Positions 41,080 through 52,792 are shown, counted from the stretch's first letter. The stretch: DNA of 64,000 nucleotides from Doryteuthis pealeii (GCA_023376005.1 CM042176.1:4659267-4723266); one strand, 5' to 3'. Program-made: numbers and translations. The notes: generated by a model not told the origin, from the sequence alone.

Positions 41080-41880
41080 GCACCCATCCCCCCCGAATCC
41101 CAAGCTGCCAACGTCTTTTCGACTGGAGTTTTTACGAAGATAATAATTGACGTTTGTCCTTTGGTTGTTTGCCTTGCACCCTACGACACTCCCTCCACCA
41201 CCACTCCGTCCGTGGACCCACCCCACCCCACCCCAAATAATAAAAAAGCGGGAAATAATCTTATTCCGAAAATGACGGATGGGCCGGCGCACATGTTGCG
41301 ATATTTCACACACAATACGACAGAAAGAAAGAAAGTGAACCCCCTCCTCCTCCTTCTCTTTCTCTTTCTTCGAGAAAAAAAAAAAATCGACATTGAGAGG
41401 GAAATAGGGAGGGGGAGTGAGAGACTCAGAGGGAGAGAGAGTCAGGGGGGAGAGAGAGAGTCGGGGGGGGGGCAAAGGAACAAATTAGGGTAAGTCCGAC
41501 TGGGAACGGAATTACAATAGAATAGAAATAAATTTGTCCATAAGGATCAAGAATACGACTAATTACGCTGAATTTGGCAAAAACCCATCGCAAAAGCCAC
41601 TAATGCCCCGGTGGGGAGGGGAGAGGCTCCCTCTGTCTATATTCCCTCCGTTAAAAGCTAGTTCATTAAATCCGCTCCCCTCAATTAGATTCTAATTGTT
41701 TGTCCCCTTATGCGCAGCAGCAGCAGCAGCGGCAACAGCAACAGAAGAAGTGTAATCGAAACCCTAACCGCTGAAACCTACACCGATATTAAGCTAATAT
41801 CGTAAGTCTAATGTTTATTCTATCACCGCAGATCACATGACTAATAGACCCCAATATCAAACGTATAAGAAAGAATTATA
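41080..41880. other. More GC-balanced unique sequence; (CAG)n at 41,716
   Basis: 41,090-41,320 and 41,580-41,780 are richer in G+C. No reading frame supported. 'gcagcagcagcagc' at 41,717. Confidence 0.4.
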
Positions 41881-41885
41881 TATAC

Positions 41886-42560
41886 TAGCAAGAATTTGCA
41901 CCCTCCTGCCGTAAGTATTTAAGTTTCAATGTAACGAAATATATTAGCAGGACCTGTGGATAAACCACAGTATTTATTGGCAAAATAATTAATTCTTATT
42001 ATAATAGAGATTGTGTGTTTTTACTGTCTGTAACCGAAACTATATTACTACTCAACTTACAACGTCTGTCTGAAAATGACTTTGATTTGTCTCAAAACAG
42101 CCCTCAATATAAAACGTATAAGAAGTTTCAATGTAACGAAATATACTAGCAGGACCTGTGGATAAACCACAGTATTTATAGTCAAAATTATTAATACATA
42201 GAATGAATATTATTTTTTAACGGATGTCTCTCTGAAAATGACTTTGATTTGTTTTATATTCGAAGGCTGTTTTGAAAACAGCCTTCAATATAAAATGTAT
42301 AAGAAAGTATTATATATATTAATAAGAATTCGCGCCCTCCTGCCGTAAGTATTTAAGTTTCAATGTAACGAAATATACTAGCAGGACCTGAGGATATATC
42401 ACAGTATTTATTGGCAAAATAATTAATACATAGAAAAAAAATCTTATTTATTAACGATGTCACTCTCGATAAAACGATGTCTCTCTGAATTTGATTTGTC
42501 TCAAAACAGCCTTCAATATAATATTCTTCCGTATTTATATATAGTATATTATATGAGTTA
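41886..42560 (-). mobile_element. Clustered Helitron ends, families H3 and H4
   Basis: Each unit begins CTAG, 'caagaattygc', GC(G/A)CCCTCCTGCCGT (H3 3' end in reverse), 'aagtatttaagtttcaatgt', then 60 bp later a second end 'tagcaggacctgtggata' and 'ccacagtattta' (H4 in reverse). Units at 41,886 and 42,318; an H1 5' end (TCTTATTATAATAGAGATTG) begins on the plus strand at 41,994. Confidence 0.75.
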
Positions 42561-42593
42561 AGAGTAAGGAAATGAATCCGACATTATATGCTA

Positions 42594-43229
42594 TTAGCGA
42601 ATATATGCACCCTCCGGCGCGCAAGTATTTAAGTTTGAGCTGCCGAAAAAAATATTTATATTAAATTAGAAAGGCTAATGAAACTTAAATAAGAATGCAG
42701 TTAAAAAGCATTTTGAAACAAAGATGGGGTATAATGCGAAAAATAGAAAAAACTGGAACTTACTCTTGCCATCACTCCCGTCTTTCATGTATCTTTCTCA
42801 TTTAAGTATTTAGTTAAAAATAGAAAGTAAAGAATAAAATGACAGTTATTTTTTCTTGTTAATGGATTCTTTAATATTAATTGAAAAGATTTTTGCTTAT
42901 ATTCATTAAATACAACCAAAACATTTAGAAATCAATAATACAAGCACATATTTTATTAAAAACACATTTTAAATATCAATATGCAATTTAGCCTCCCGTT
43001 CACACGTTAAAACCGCTATTTGTTGTATATATAAATATAATAGCATGTTATTAATATGTAGATATGTTTAACAGTATTAATATGTAAAACAATTTATTAA
43101 TAATTGAGGTAAAATTAAAATAAATTCATGGTGAATGTGACAGTTCAATAACTTAGGCGAATTGTGGACTTGATAGTGATTTAGTTTCGGTTACAGACAG
43201 AAAAACACACAATCTCCATTATAATAGGA
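42594..43229 (-). mobile_element. Non-autonomous Helitron, family H1
   Basis: Left edge TTAG (CTAA in reverse), 'cgaatatat', hairpin region 'gcaccctccggcgcgc'. Right edge TCCTATTATAATGGAGATTG in reverse. 636 bp, very similar to 44,380-45,013. Confidence 0.88.
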
Positions 43230-44375
43230 TTAGTAAGAATTTGCACACTCCTGGCGTAAGTATTTAAGTTTCAAAGTAACGAAACTAAACTAGCCAGGAC
43301 CTGTGGGAAATTATATAACAGTATTTATTGTTAAAATAATTAATACATAGAAAAAAAATCTTATTTATTAACGATGTCCCTCTGAAAATCTAAGTGATGT
43401 CTCAAAACAGCCCTCAATCTCAAACGTATAAGAAATAATTATATGTACTAGCAAGAATTCGCGCCCTCCTGTCGTAAGTATTTAAGTTTCAATGTAACGA
43501 AATATACTAGCAGGACCTGAGGATAAACCACAGTATTTATTGGAAAAATAATTAATACATAGAAAAAAAATCTTATTTATTAACGATGTCTCTCTCGATA
43601 AAACGATGTCTCTCTGAATTTGATTTGTCTCAAAACATCCTTCAATATAATATTCTTCCGTATTTGTATATATTATATTATATATTATATATGTGAGCAA
43701 GAATTTGCACCCTCCTGGCATAAGTATTGAAGTGTGAATGCAATTAAATATATTAACAAGACCACAGTATTTATAGTCAAAATTATTAATTCATAGAATG
43801 AATATTATCTTTTAACTTTGTCTCTCTGAAAATGAGTTTAAATTTGTCTCAAAACAGCCCTCAATATAAAACGTATAAGAATTATATATACTAGCAAGAA
43901 TTTGCACACTCCTGCGTAAGTTATTTAAGTTTCAATGTAACGAAATAAACTTAGCAGGACCTGTGGATATATAACAGTATTTATTGTTAAAATAAAATAA
44001 TACATAGAAAAAAATCTTAATTTTATTAACGATGTCTCTCTGAAAATCTAAGTGATTTGTACTCAAAACAGCCCTCAATCTCAAACGTATAAGAAAGAAT
44101 TATATGTACTAGCAAGAATTCGCGCCCTCCTGCCGTAAGTATTTAAGTTTCAATGTAATGAAATAAACTAGCAGGACCTGTGGATAATCACAGTATTTAT
44201 TGGAAAAATAATTAATACATAGAAAAAATCTTATTTATTAACGATGTCTCTCTCGATAAAACGATGTCTCTCTGAATTTGATTTGTCTCAAAACAGCCTT
44301 CAATATAATATTCTTCCGTATTTATATATAGTATATTATATGAGTTAAGAGTAAGGAAATGAATCCGACATTATA
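43230..44375 (-). mobile_element. Clustered H3/H4 Helitron units
   Basis: H3 starts near 43,231, 43,449, 43,691, 43,891 and 44,109, each followed about 60 bp later by an H4 end (43,293; 43,508; 43,955; 44,168) and by 'cttatttattaacgatgtc', 'gatttgtctcaaaacagcc'. Units are 200-240 bp in head-to-tail order, some shortened. Confidence 0.75.
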
Positions 44376-44379
44376 TGTA

Positions 44380-45013
44380 TTAGCAAATATATGCACCCTC
44401 CGGGTGCAAGTATTTAAGTTTTGATGTAAAAGAATATTATATTAAATTAGAAAGGCTAATGAAACTAATTAAGAATTCAGATAAAAAGATTTGGAAACGG
44501 AGGGGGTATAATCGGAAAATAGAACAAACTGAAACTTACTCTTTCATTCACTTCCGTTTTTTCAATGCTAAATTTGCTAATTTAACTATTTAGTTAAAAT
44601 AGGAAGTAAAGAATAAAAATTACAGTTATTTCTTCTTGTTAATGAATTTCTTTTAGGATTTTATTGAAGAGATTTTTACTCATATTCATTAAGATAACAA
44701 CAAACAATTAGAAATCAATAATACAAGCACATTTTTATTAAAATCAGTTTTTTTAATATCAATATGCAATTATTAGCTTTACGTTTACACTGAAAACTGG
44801 TATATGTTGTATATAATAAATACAATTACATTATTAATATTTAGGTAAGGCCAACAGTATTAATAATGTCAAACAGTTTTTATTATTAATTGAGGTTTAA
44901 ATAGAAATAGAATCATGGAGAATGTGACGTAAATAACTAAGGGAATTGTGACTTGAGTAGTAATATAGTTTCGGTTACAGACAGAAAAACACACAATCTC
45001 CATTATAATAAGA
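44380..45013 (-). mobile_element. Non-autonomous Helitron, family H1
   Basis: Left edge TTAG, 'caaatatat', hairpin GCACCC-TCC-GGGTGC. Right edge TCTTATTATAATGGAGATTG in reverse. 634 bp. Confidence 0.9.
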
Positions 45014-45017
45014 TAGA

Positions 45018-45212
45018 TAAAAGGGTATGAAAACACACAATATTGTTTAAATGAATATATTTAAATATATATTTAAATATATATTTGAATATATATTTAA
45101 AAACATGCTCTGATGATGATTTTTTGTAAATCGAAATATTGTTCAATATTAGCTATGAAAATGATATAAAATATATTTATTTTAACAGCATTGTGTGTTT
45201 TCATACCCTTAT
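45018..45212. repeat. Inverted repeat F10 with a hammerhead-like centre
   Basis: 'aagggtatgaaaacacacaa' near 45,018 and its complement near 45,190-45,211 enclose A/T repeats and the motif at 45,104-45,157. Confidence 0.85.
45104..45157 (+). ncRNA. Hammerhead-like ribozyme motif, second type
   Basis: CUGAUGA (45,110-45,116), one extra U, stem II GAUUU-UUUGU-AAAUC, GAAA (45,133-45,136), stem III UAUUG-UU-CAAUA, then UU as cut site, and stem I (CAU/AUG plus GCU/AGC with a one-base bulge; 45,104-45,109 with 45,151-45,157). All three stems form. The extra U after the core and the 2-base loop III are unusual, so activity is uncertain. Confidence 0.5.
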
Positions 45213-45218
45213 ATTATA

Positions 45219-45609
45219 CTAGCAAAATAAAAAACACCCACCGGGCGATGTAAAAATAGGTTTTTAAAACATATTTCCTGAAGGGTGGGAGTTAAAAATT
45301 CAATGTCAGCGAGTCTGTACCCTAAGTAAGTAAAATCATCAAATTCATTAAAGGATTAAAAAATAAAACAATTTGAAATGTAAACTTTAAATATATATTA
45401 AAATAAAACAAACTATATATAGATATGTAATACCAGTCATGTATTTATCAAAACTTGTTTTTAAAAAAAATGAGGACTGTCTAATGTTGCATGTTCAAAT
45501 TTTGAGTGTATTTATTCTATGTTATGACGATTTTGGGTAATGTGACGTAAACAGTGACGTAGTTTTTGTTACAGACAAAAACCGGAAGCGAATCTCCATT
45601 ATTAATAGA
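45219..45609 (-). mobile_element. Non-autonomous Helitron, family H2
   Basis: Left edge CTAG, 'caaaataaaaaa', hairpin CACCC-ACC-GGGCG. Right edge TCTATTAATAATGGAGATTC in reverse, A and T flanks. 391 bp; the central part ('agactgtctaatg', 'catgtatttatcaaaact') matches 10,077-10,450. Confidence 0.9.
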
Positions 45610-45642
45610 TATTATATTATGTATTGTATTATATAGTATATA

Positions 45643-45835
45643 TACTAGCAAGAATTTGCGCCCTCCTGGCGTAAGTAGTTAAGTTTGAATGCAATGGAAT
45701 ATATTAACAAGACCACAGTATTTATAGTCAAATGTAAAAATACACAGAATAAATATCATTTTTTTTAACGATGTCACTGAAAATCAGAGTTTGATTTGTC
45801 TCGAAACAGCCCTCAATATCAAACGTATAAGAAAG
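45643..45835 (-). mobile_element. H3 Helitron end unit
   Basis: CTAG, 'caagaatttgc', GCGCCCTCCTGGCGT, then the same downstream sequence as the 41.9-44.3 kb units. Confidence 0.7.
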
Positions 45836-46290
45836 TGCGTCCCGGTCTCCTGCCTCAGAAATTGCTACCCGGTGACTATTAAAATAACGTCCCCAGCTAT
45901 GTCATCTCGGTGGTGTTACTTGAAAGAAAACAACCAACTTAGGGCGTTAAATGTATTTTAGAGGGGGGGGGCTTCTCTTTTTTGTCGTAATTCTTATTTA
46001 TTTATCGTAATTTGTTTAGAAATTTATTTATAGAAATTTGTCGTAATTCTTGTTTATTTATAGAAATCTATCTATCTATCTACATCAATTTGTTCATTTT
46101 TTTACTTTGTTTATATATATCTATCCACCCATCTCCATTTGTTCATATCAAAAAAGAGAAGCCTCCCCCCAAAAAAAAATACATTTAACGCCCTAAGTTG
46201 GTTGTTTTCTTTCAAGTAACACCGCCGAGACGACATAGCTGGGGACGTTATTTTAATAGTCACCGGGTAGCAATTTCTGAGGCATTGCAA
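45832..46290. mobile_element. Fold-back DNA transposon, family F1, copy 2
   Basis: Arms of about 140-150 bases (from 45,838 and to 46,288) share 'tgcgtcccggtctcctgcct', 'caccgggtagcaattt', 'aataacgtccccagct' and 'gccctaagttggttgttttc'. They also include poly-G/poly-C. The right outer end is lost. The 111-codon minus-strand frame across it is not a known protein. Confidence 0.82.
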
Positions 46291-47235
46291 GAAAAAACGA
46301 ACAAAACATGGAATAATTATACATTTCATGTCTGTCGAGTTTCTTTCCGATATTTTCAAGTTGTCTGGATAACAGTTTTTTTTAAATTTCCGGATAGAGT
46401 TGGTTGATAAGTCCACCAAAGTTTTTATCACAAGTACTTTTGTCACTTCGTAGTGCCATCTTCAGGTGTATAGTAGTCGAGTTGTTTCCTCGTTCTTTTT
46501 AACACACTACGTGGTAAGACAAACAGAGTAGGAAAAGGTAGGAGGAGAATTATATGGAATGTTGTAGCGAATGGAGGGAGGAGAATTGGCAGAAAATTAT
46601 AAGCATTTGAGGATTTGATTGCTGTATTCAAAGTTAATCTTATTTAAAGCTCGATCATGCAACACTTAAAATCACATTCATGCCCCCTCTAATTTTCGGA
46701 AAATTTTAACCGAAAACACACAACTCCGCTTTTAAGAAAGAGTGTGAGAGTTAAATCAAGATTGTTATACTTTTTACATATTGAATTATTTCGCAATAGC
46801 TCTTAAGTAAACATAACAAACTTTGTAATAATTGAATTATTTACAAAGAAAAAACGAACAAAAACTTCAAATATTCAAAGCTCTATACGTGAAATTAAAA
46901 AACAACAACACTTTAATAGAAAACAAGCCAAACCAACAAGTCTTGTGTTCGTTAATTAAAAGATTATTTATGGAAAAAAAACCCAAGACGAAATTACAAA
47001 TATGAATACAAAGACATTTTTATTTGTGACAAGATGGAAACGTGAAGTGATTTCTTTCTTTCTTTCTCTTATGTTGATTGACTCTCTTTAGGGGGAGCAA
47101 GAAGAATGACGTCATGAGAGATTTTCTTTTTTCATAGCAAGACATTTTCAACGATAACTATAAGCGATGAGAGTCATTTTGTGCGTGTGTGGATCAAAAT
47201 GAAAATAATACTTATTATTGCACTTTTAATATTGT
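46290..47235. other. No supported gene; H4-related copy at 46,748-46,850
   Basis: 46,436-46,470 reads in reverse 'cacctgaagatggcactac', a hairpin often seen at retroelement 3' ends. Otherwise AT-rich. Confidence 0.45.
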
Positions 47236-47239
47236 ATAG

Positions 47240-47856
47240 CTAGCAGATATCGGGTGCAAGTATTTAAGTTTAATGTAATAAATATTATATTAATTAGAAA
47301 GGCTAAATGAACTAAATAGAATTACTGATAAAAAGATTGAAACAGAGGAGTATAAATAAAAAATAGAACAACTGAAACTTACTCTTACCATCACTCTCGT
47401 CTTTCATTTGTTATTTTTCTAATTTAAGTATTTAGTTAAAAGAGGAAGTAAATAATAAAATGACAGTTATTTTTTCTTGTTTAATGGATTTCATTTAAGA
47501 TTCATTGAAGAGAATTTTTGCTTATATTCATTGAAATTAAAACCAAGCAGTTAGAAATCAATAATACTAAGCACATACTGTTTATAAATCAATTTTAAAT
47601 ATCAATATGCAAATAGCTTCCTGTTCACACTGTAAACCACTATTTGTTGTATATATAAATATAATTGGCATGTTGTCAGTAATGTAGACATGGTTAACAG
47701 GTAATTTATAAGTAAATCAATTTTATTAATAATTGAGGTTTAAATAAAAATCAATCATGGAAAAATGTGGATGTCAATAACTAAGGGAATAGCGATATAG
47801 TAGTAATATAGTTTCGGTTACAGACAGAAAAGCACACAATCTCCATTATAATAAGA
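47240..47856 (-). mobile_element. Non-autonomous Helitron, family H1, 3' hairpin damaged
   Basis: Left edge CTAG, 'cagata', 'tcgggtgcaag' (half of the hairpin deleted). Right edge TCTTATTATAATGGAGATTG in reverse. 617 bp. Confidence 0.85.
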
Positions 47857-47859
47857 TAT

Positions 47860-48515
47860 TGTTCTTAAAGACTGTTTAAAAGTAAGGTTTCCTGGATTCT
47901 CATTGAGTAATACACAAACTGGGGTTTGTGACGATAACCTACATCACTAATTATCCCCAAATTTCTGGCATGGAACAACCAACACTGGAACAAGAGAAGA
48001 AAAAAAAGAATATTTTAGTGAATGGAAAGTCATGGCTTATTTAAAACCATTATTTATAACATTGTGTTTTATTTTTTATATAAATATGTGGTGTTCCCCG
48101 ACCGATTTGGCAACACATTTTCAATGTACTTCACTGCTGTTTATTTATAGTGTCTGTTTTCTGTCGATATTGGTTATGAATAATACTAGGACTACAACTG
48201 GATTTCTGCCATGACAAGTACACTCTTGTTCTACCTAGGATTTCAAAAGAATACAACAGACATTTCTACTACTGAGTTTGAGTTTCCTTAACGGCAATAT
48301 CAACCTCTCTGGGTACATTTAAACAGTCTTTAAAGTAAGTGGTTTTATGGTGGTATTTGGTAATGTCGAACAATGACCCGAAGAAAGAGGAATGTCAGTC
48401 CAACAACAGATCCAGCTCAGCAAGATAAGTAAAACAACACAAAAAGTAGATAAGTAACTAAAATGAATATATTTGTTGGCGATCCGAAGTTCTTACTTCA
48501 ACAAACAAAATCAAA
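47860..48515. other. Nothing recognised
   Basis: Unique-looking AT-rich sequence. A 60-codon frame from 48,032 with hydrophobic residues has no recognisable family. Confidence 0.4.
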
Positions 48516-48517
48516 TG

Positions 48518-48771
48518 ATACAAAAATAAATAGTTTGCGCATGGGATTGCGCACAGCTTAGTAAAAAAAATTTTAAATAAAATTTGTACAATTTCAATCA
48601 ATGGAGAACGTTCGCGCCTAAAAGGAAATTTATCAAATAGACAAATGACAAAAATAAATAGTTTGCGCATGGGAATTGCGCACCTTAGTAAAAAAAAAAT
48701 TTAAATAAAAATTTGTACAATTTCAATCAATGGGAGACGTTCGCGCCTAAAAGGAAATTTATCAAATAGAC
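48518..48771 (+). repeat. About 130-bp tandem duplication
   Basis: Two copies of 'aaaataaatagtttgcgcat', 'gggattgcgca', 'gtacaatttcaatcaatgg', 'cgttcgcgcctaaaagg' (48,524-48,640 and 48,652-48,771). Confidence 0.92.
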
Positions 48772-48779
48772 CTTTTCGG

Positions 48780-49375
48780 AGCCTAGTCGAATGCTATTTA
48801 AAAGCCAACTTTTTCATATTCCAACCAGAAAGATCTAACTTGCCTAAGGGAATTCACGTCACCCTTTTTAAGAACATTTCGCATACATGCTGAAGGTATG
48901 AACCATCTCTCTCTCTAATACCTACGCTTTCGGAGATTAAACATTAGATTCATTCAACTTATGTCTGACTGCTGTTAGTTGACTTAAACTTCCACCTTTT
49001 CCTTTCTCACTTAGAGATTATAACATCTCTTCTTATATTTACGTTGAAACCTTCAAAAGCACCTTTTACAGAACTTTGCAAGTATCTGTATTACCTTTTG
49101 TAAACTTCATGTTAATACATATTGTTTTGTTTTAATTGTGAGTTCTTGTCTTTTATGCCATTTGCTTTATATAAATATAATTCTTATAGTGTGATGTGTA
49201 CTTTGACTCAATAACCTACAAGGTTTTGAAAACCTAACCACTATAAATTAGTTACCCTACATGACCATCTTCTATAACTCTAAGCTTCCAGCCGTAATAT
49301 AAGAATATTACCATCCTACACTGGTGACCTCGACCATTACCATCCTACAATTTTAAATACAGATTAAGATGTTCA
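48780..49375. other. Nothing recognised
   Basis: No feature supported, apart from a repeated phrase 'ctaaccactataaa' at 49,236 and 49,463. Confidence 0.45.
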
Positions 49376-49376
49376 T

Positions 49377-49456
49377 AGTAAGTAACGTAAAGGAGTGGCC
49401 TAATGTTAGTATCAGCCAGACAGTGAGGGTGTCTATCCCCTTTTCACTAATGCTAG
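49377..49456 (-). repeat. SINE S3 3' fragment
   Basis: 'gtggcctaatgttagtatca', 'gccagacagtgaggg', 'tctatccccttttcacta'. Confidence 0.7.
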
Positions 49457-49459
49457 AAA

Positions 49460-50095
49460 ACCCTAACCACTATAAAGTAGTTACACTTAACACGACCATC
49501 CACTATAATATCATTCTTAACGACAGGGATAGAAAAAAGAAGAGTGAATGATTGAGAAATGGATAAAAAGAAGAAAGGAAGGATGGAATAAAAGCAACAA
49601 CAAAAAAAAGAAATGGAAGGAAAACGTATATAATATATTCACCTCCTCCCGTTCCTCTTCCCCTTCTATAAAACACTTGTATGATAATTTGATAATTCAA
49701 TAAAGTGACTGATGATGACGAGCTCAAATCTCTAGCGAAATATATCCTACATACGTTTGTCTAAGTTTTGTTCTTGTGTTCCTCATATCTCTAACACACT
49801 CTGTTGGGTTCATTCCTATCCTCTTTCCTAATAAAATGTGTGTAAAAAGAGCAAAAGAAAAGTGAAAAGAAATATCTGAAAAAAATGAGTGAAATAGGAA
49901 GACGATGAAGAAATAAAAAGGCAATTAATGTACGAAAAAAAAAAAGGAAATGGAGACAGATGAGCAGAAAAAAAAAGAATTATTTTCAAAAAATTATTTT
50001 TCAAAAAAGCGTTTGGTTGAAAGAAACAAAAAAAATCAAGAAAAAAGAAAGAATAGATTAAAACTGAAGAAAGCAAAAGAAATAAAAGAAAAAAA
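49460..50095. other. A-rich stretch, no gene
   Basis: Purine-rich plus strand gives phenylalanine/serine-rich minus-strand frames of 66-82 codons, which I treat as artefacts. Confidence 0.5.
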
Positions 50096-50097
50096 TG

Positions 50098-50341
50098 GGA
50101 CCATATGACCTTTAGGCACCCTTTTTGATTCTCGATTAAAGAAGGACATGTTTTTCATTTACACCGTCAATATCCGGTTGTTTTAACAGACGATTTTAGA
50201 TTTTTTTAATCATAAAACTAACCCCTAACCCTAACCCCTAACCCTAAACCCTAACAAACAACCGTATATTGACGGTGTAAATGAAAAACATGTCCTTTCT
50301 TAATCGAGATCAAAAAGGGGTGCTTAAAGGTAATATGGTCC
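50098..50341. repeat. Inverted repeat F9 with telomere-like core
   Basis: Arms of about 80 bases (50,098-50,183 and 50,262-50,341) share 'ttcatttacaccgtcaatat' and 'aaaggacatg'. The loop contains 50,218-50,255, a run of five CCCTAA-type units with slight variation (ccctaa, ccctaac, cccctaac). This resembles the animal telomere repeat TTAGGG in reverse. Confidence 0.85.
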
Positions 50342-50390
50342 AAAAAATGAATTTAGTGACAAAATATACCAGGATTTTATTATATTTAGT

Positions 50391-50640
50391 AAGTAGAGTA
50401 AGTAAAGTCGTTGGGGCGGCCTAATGTCGGTATCAGTCAGACAGCGAGGGAGTCTATCCTCTTTTCACTAGTACTAGACCAAGGAGATTATTTCAGCATC
50501 TGAGGTGGAGCGCCACACCTACCATCAGCTCCTTAGTTTACCGCACAGATCCCTGTGCTACTCATACGCTGAGTTGGCGAGGGCCGATATCGAACCAAGA
50601 ACCTTGTGATTCCTAGCCGAACACTCTACCGACTGAGCTA
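50391..50640 (-). repeat. tRNA-derived SINE S3, full length
   Basis: The minus-strand head 'tagctcagtcggtagagtg' with B box 'ggttcgatatcgg', then the S3 body and 'gccgccccaacgac' 3' part. Confidence 0.9.
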
Positions 50641-50699
50641 GTAGAACATATTCATCCTGACTCATCATAAAGAATTCATCATTCGCATCTGATGAGTGG

Positions 50700-51233
50700 A
50701 TAGAAGAGAGAGAGGGGGGAGGAAGAGAGGGGGATCATACACACACACGTTAATTAGGAAAGAGAGAAACATGTTCAGATACAACACGCATATAGTGTGG
50801 AGAGAGAATCCCATTTACACACTAAAATAGAGAGAGAGAAAGAGAGAGAGGAGACAGAGAGAGAGAGACAGAGTGTGTGTGTTGTGTGTGTGTGTGTGTG
50901 TGTGTTTGATAGAGAGTAAAGACAGAGAGTAAGACAGAGAGAGTAAGAGAAGAGAGAGAGAGAAAAGAGAGAGAGAGAGAGAGAGGAGAATCACACACAT
51001 ACACACGTTCATAGGAAAGAGAGAATCATGTTCACACACGCATATAGTATGAGAGAATCACACACTAAAGAGAGAGAGAGAGAGAGAATGTGTGTGTGAT
51101 AGAGAGTAAGAGACAGACAGAACAGACAGAGACAGAGACAGAGCTGAGAGAGAGAGAGAGAGAGAGAGAAGAGAGAGAATGTGTGTGTGATAGAGAGTAA
51201 GAGACAGACAGACAGACAGAGACAGGGACAGAG

Positions 51234-51278
<45 letters not shown>

Positions 51279-51319
51279 ATGTGTGTGATAGAGAGTAGAG
51301 ACAGACAGACCAGACAGAC

Positions 51320-51365
<46 letters not shown>

Positions 51366-51366
51366 T
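50700..51366. repeat. (GA)n/(GT)n-rich region with 120-bp internal repeats
   Basis: GA tracts with recurring 'gtgtgtgtgatagagagtaa' and 'gagacagacagacagaca' units at about 50,880, 51,090, 51,180 and 51,280, and a longer unit 'gagaatcacacacat..gttcataggaaagagaga' (50,750; 50,990). The 103- and 119-codon SLSL frames are artefacts. Confidence 0.92.
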
Positions 51367-51369
51367 ACG

Positions 51370-51695
51370 CTGACAACCGTCTTTACGTTTTGGGGAACGC
51401 ATGTTGCTCGTACGCAAAAAAAAAGGAGCTCCCTGAAATAGACTATAAAGTTAAATCTCTAAGTCTTTTGTTATGTCTTTACATTTATATTTGCTCTGTG
51501 ACTCTAACATTAAGAGCACACATTGAGCTCTCAAACAGCGACAGGTTTTTTTAAATAAAAACTCTTGTGTCGTAAGGAAGATTTCTTCTCTGGACTTTTG
51601 GATTATATATATAAAATCAGAAAGAAACCCAATCATACGAAAGGTTTGTTTTTTATAGAAAGAGTATATAACGTAATCTATGTGATAATTGCTGC
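51370..51695. other. Nothing recognised
   Basis: Unique-looking. Overlapping short frames on both strands, none supported. Confidence 0.4.
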
Positions 51696-51699
51696 ACTA

Positions 51700-52438
51700 C
51701 TCTACGTGTTGTGTACAAGCTTCAATCAAACATTCAGACTTTTGGTTGTGATTTCGGACTACGTATCAAAACACGTTTGATATAATTTGTTCAGAATTCA
51801 TCTGGAATGGTGCACTCACTAGCTTAGAGAGTCACGTAAGGGGTCGTCAGTGGTCAGGAATTAAGTCAAGCATTACTGATAGAAAATAGATTTTTTGTAT
51901 AATGTAAATGCATTGCTAATGATTTTACTATAGAAATGCATTCTCCGATATATCATTTGGATTCAAGATTAATTTTAGCCCCCCCCCCCTCCAACGTCAT
52001 TTAGAGGATATTCAGAACTATTTACAATTGGAATTTCTGTTTTTTTTTTTTTTAATTCTGCTGAAGTGCCAAAAAATTAGACACGGTTATTTACTTTTGT
52101 GTAGCTACACCCTTCGCCTAAAAAACAGTGGCTATGTATATTAGTATAGAGTCTACTGGATTATTTCTATCTAGCTATGCTCTAAGGGCAGCAAAAAGTT
52201 CCTATTTCATATTGATTGCTTTTATTGCGATTTAAAGAATACCTAACTCTTAATAAATATTCCGATATATAATTTGGATTCAAGTGATATTATCCCTATT
52301 CTACGTGTTGTGTACAAGCTTCAATCAAACATTAAGACTTTTGGTTGTGATTTCGGACTACGTATCAAAACACGTTTGATAGAATTTGTTCAGAATTCAT
52401 CTGGATTGGGGCACTCACTAGCTTAGAGAGTCACGTAA
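51700..52438 (+). repeat. Direct repeat pair, 140 bp, 597 bp apart
   Basis: 51,700-51,838 and 52,297-52,438 share 'ctacgtgttgtgtacaagct', 'ttttggttgtgatttcgga', 'catctggattggggcactca' and 'gcttagagagtcacgtaa'. A shorter shared phrase ('ccgatatatcatttggattc') lies at 51,946 and 52,261, between the repeats. Confidence 0.9.
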
Positions 52439-52492
52439 TCAGAAAAAGGTTGATAAAGTAAAATCAGAATTAGTTAGAGTTATTCAATAAAG

Positions 52493-52700
52493 GAACCATA
52501 AGGTTCCGGATTTGATACCGGCCCTCGCCAACCAGCGTATGAATAGCAAAAGGGATCTATGCGGTAAAGTGAAGAGCTGATGGTAGGTGTGGCGCTCCAC
52601 CTCAGACGCCGAATACAATCTCCTTGGTCTAGCAATAAGAAAAGGGTATATATTCCCTAGCTGCCGGGATGATACCGACTTTAGGCCACCCAACGACATT
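52493..52700 (+). repeat. SINE S3, head truncated
   Basis: Begins inside the B-box region ('tttgataccggccctcgcc') and continues to 'ttaggccacccaacgac'. Confidence 0.82.
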
Positions 52701-52792
52701 ACGTTTTTATTTCACTTTTTTTTACTTTACTTTTATACGCAAACATGTGTCTCTAGGTTTGTTTGAGGATCATGAAATAACAAAAAATGGAC

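Noticed and set aside
46111..46446. 111-codon minus-strand frame
   Set aside because: It crosses the fold-back element arm and its unique flank. No recognisable motif.
46436..46470. Possible hammerhead on the minus strand (CUGAAGA-hairpin)
   Set aside because: GAAA is replaced by CAAAA and no stem I can be formed.
49698..49740. CUGAUGA followed later by GAAA on the plus strand
   Set aside because: Stem II is only about 3 bp with mismatches, and stems I and III were not found.
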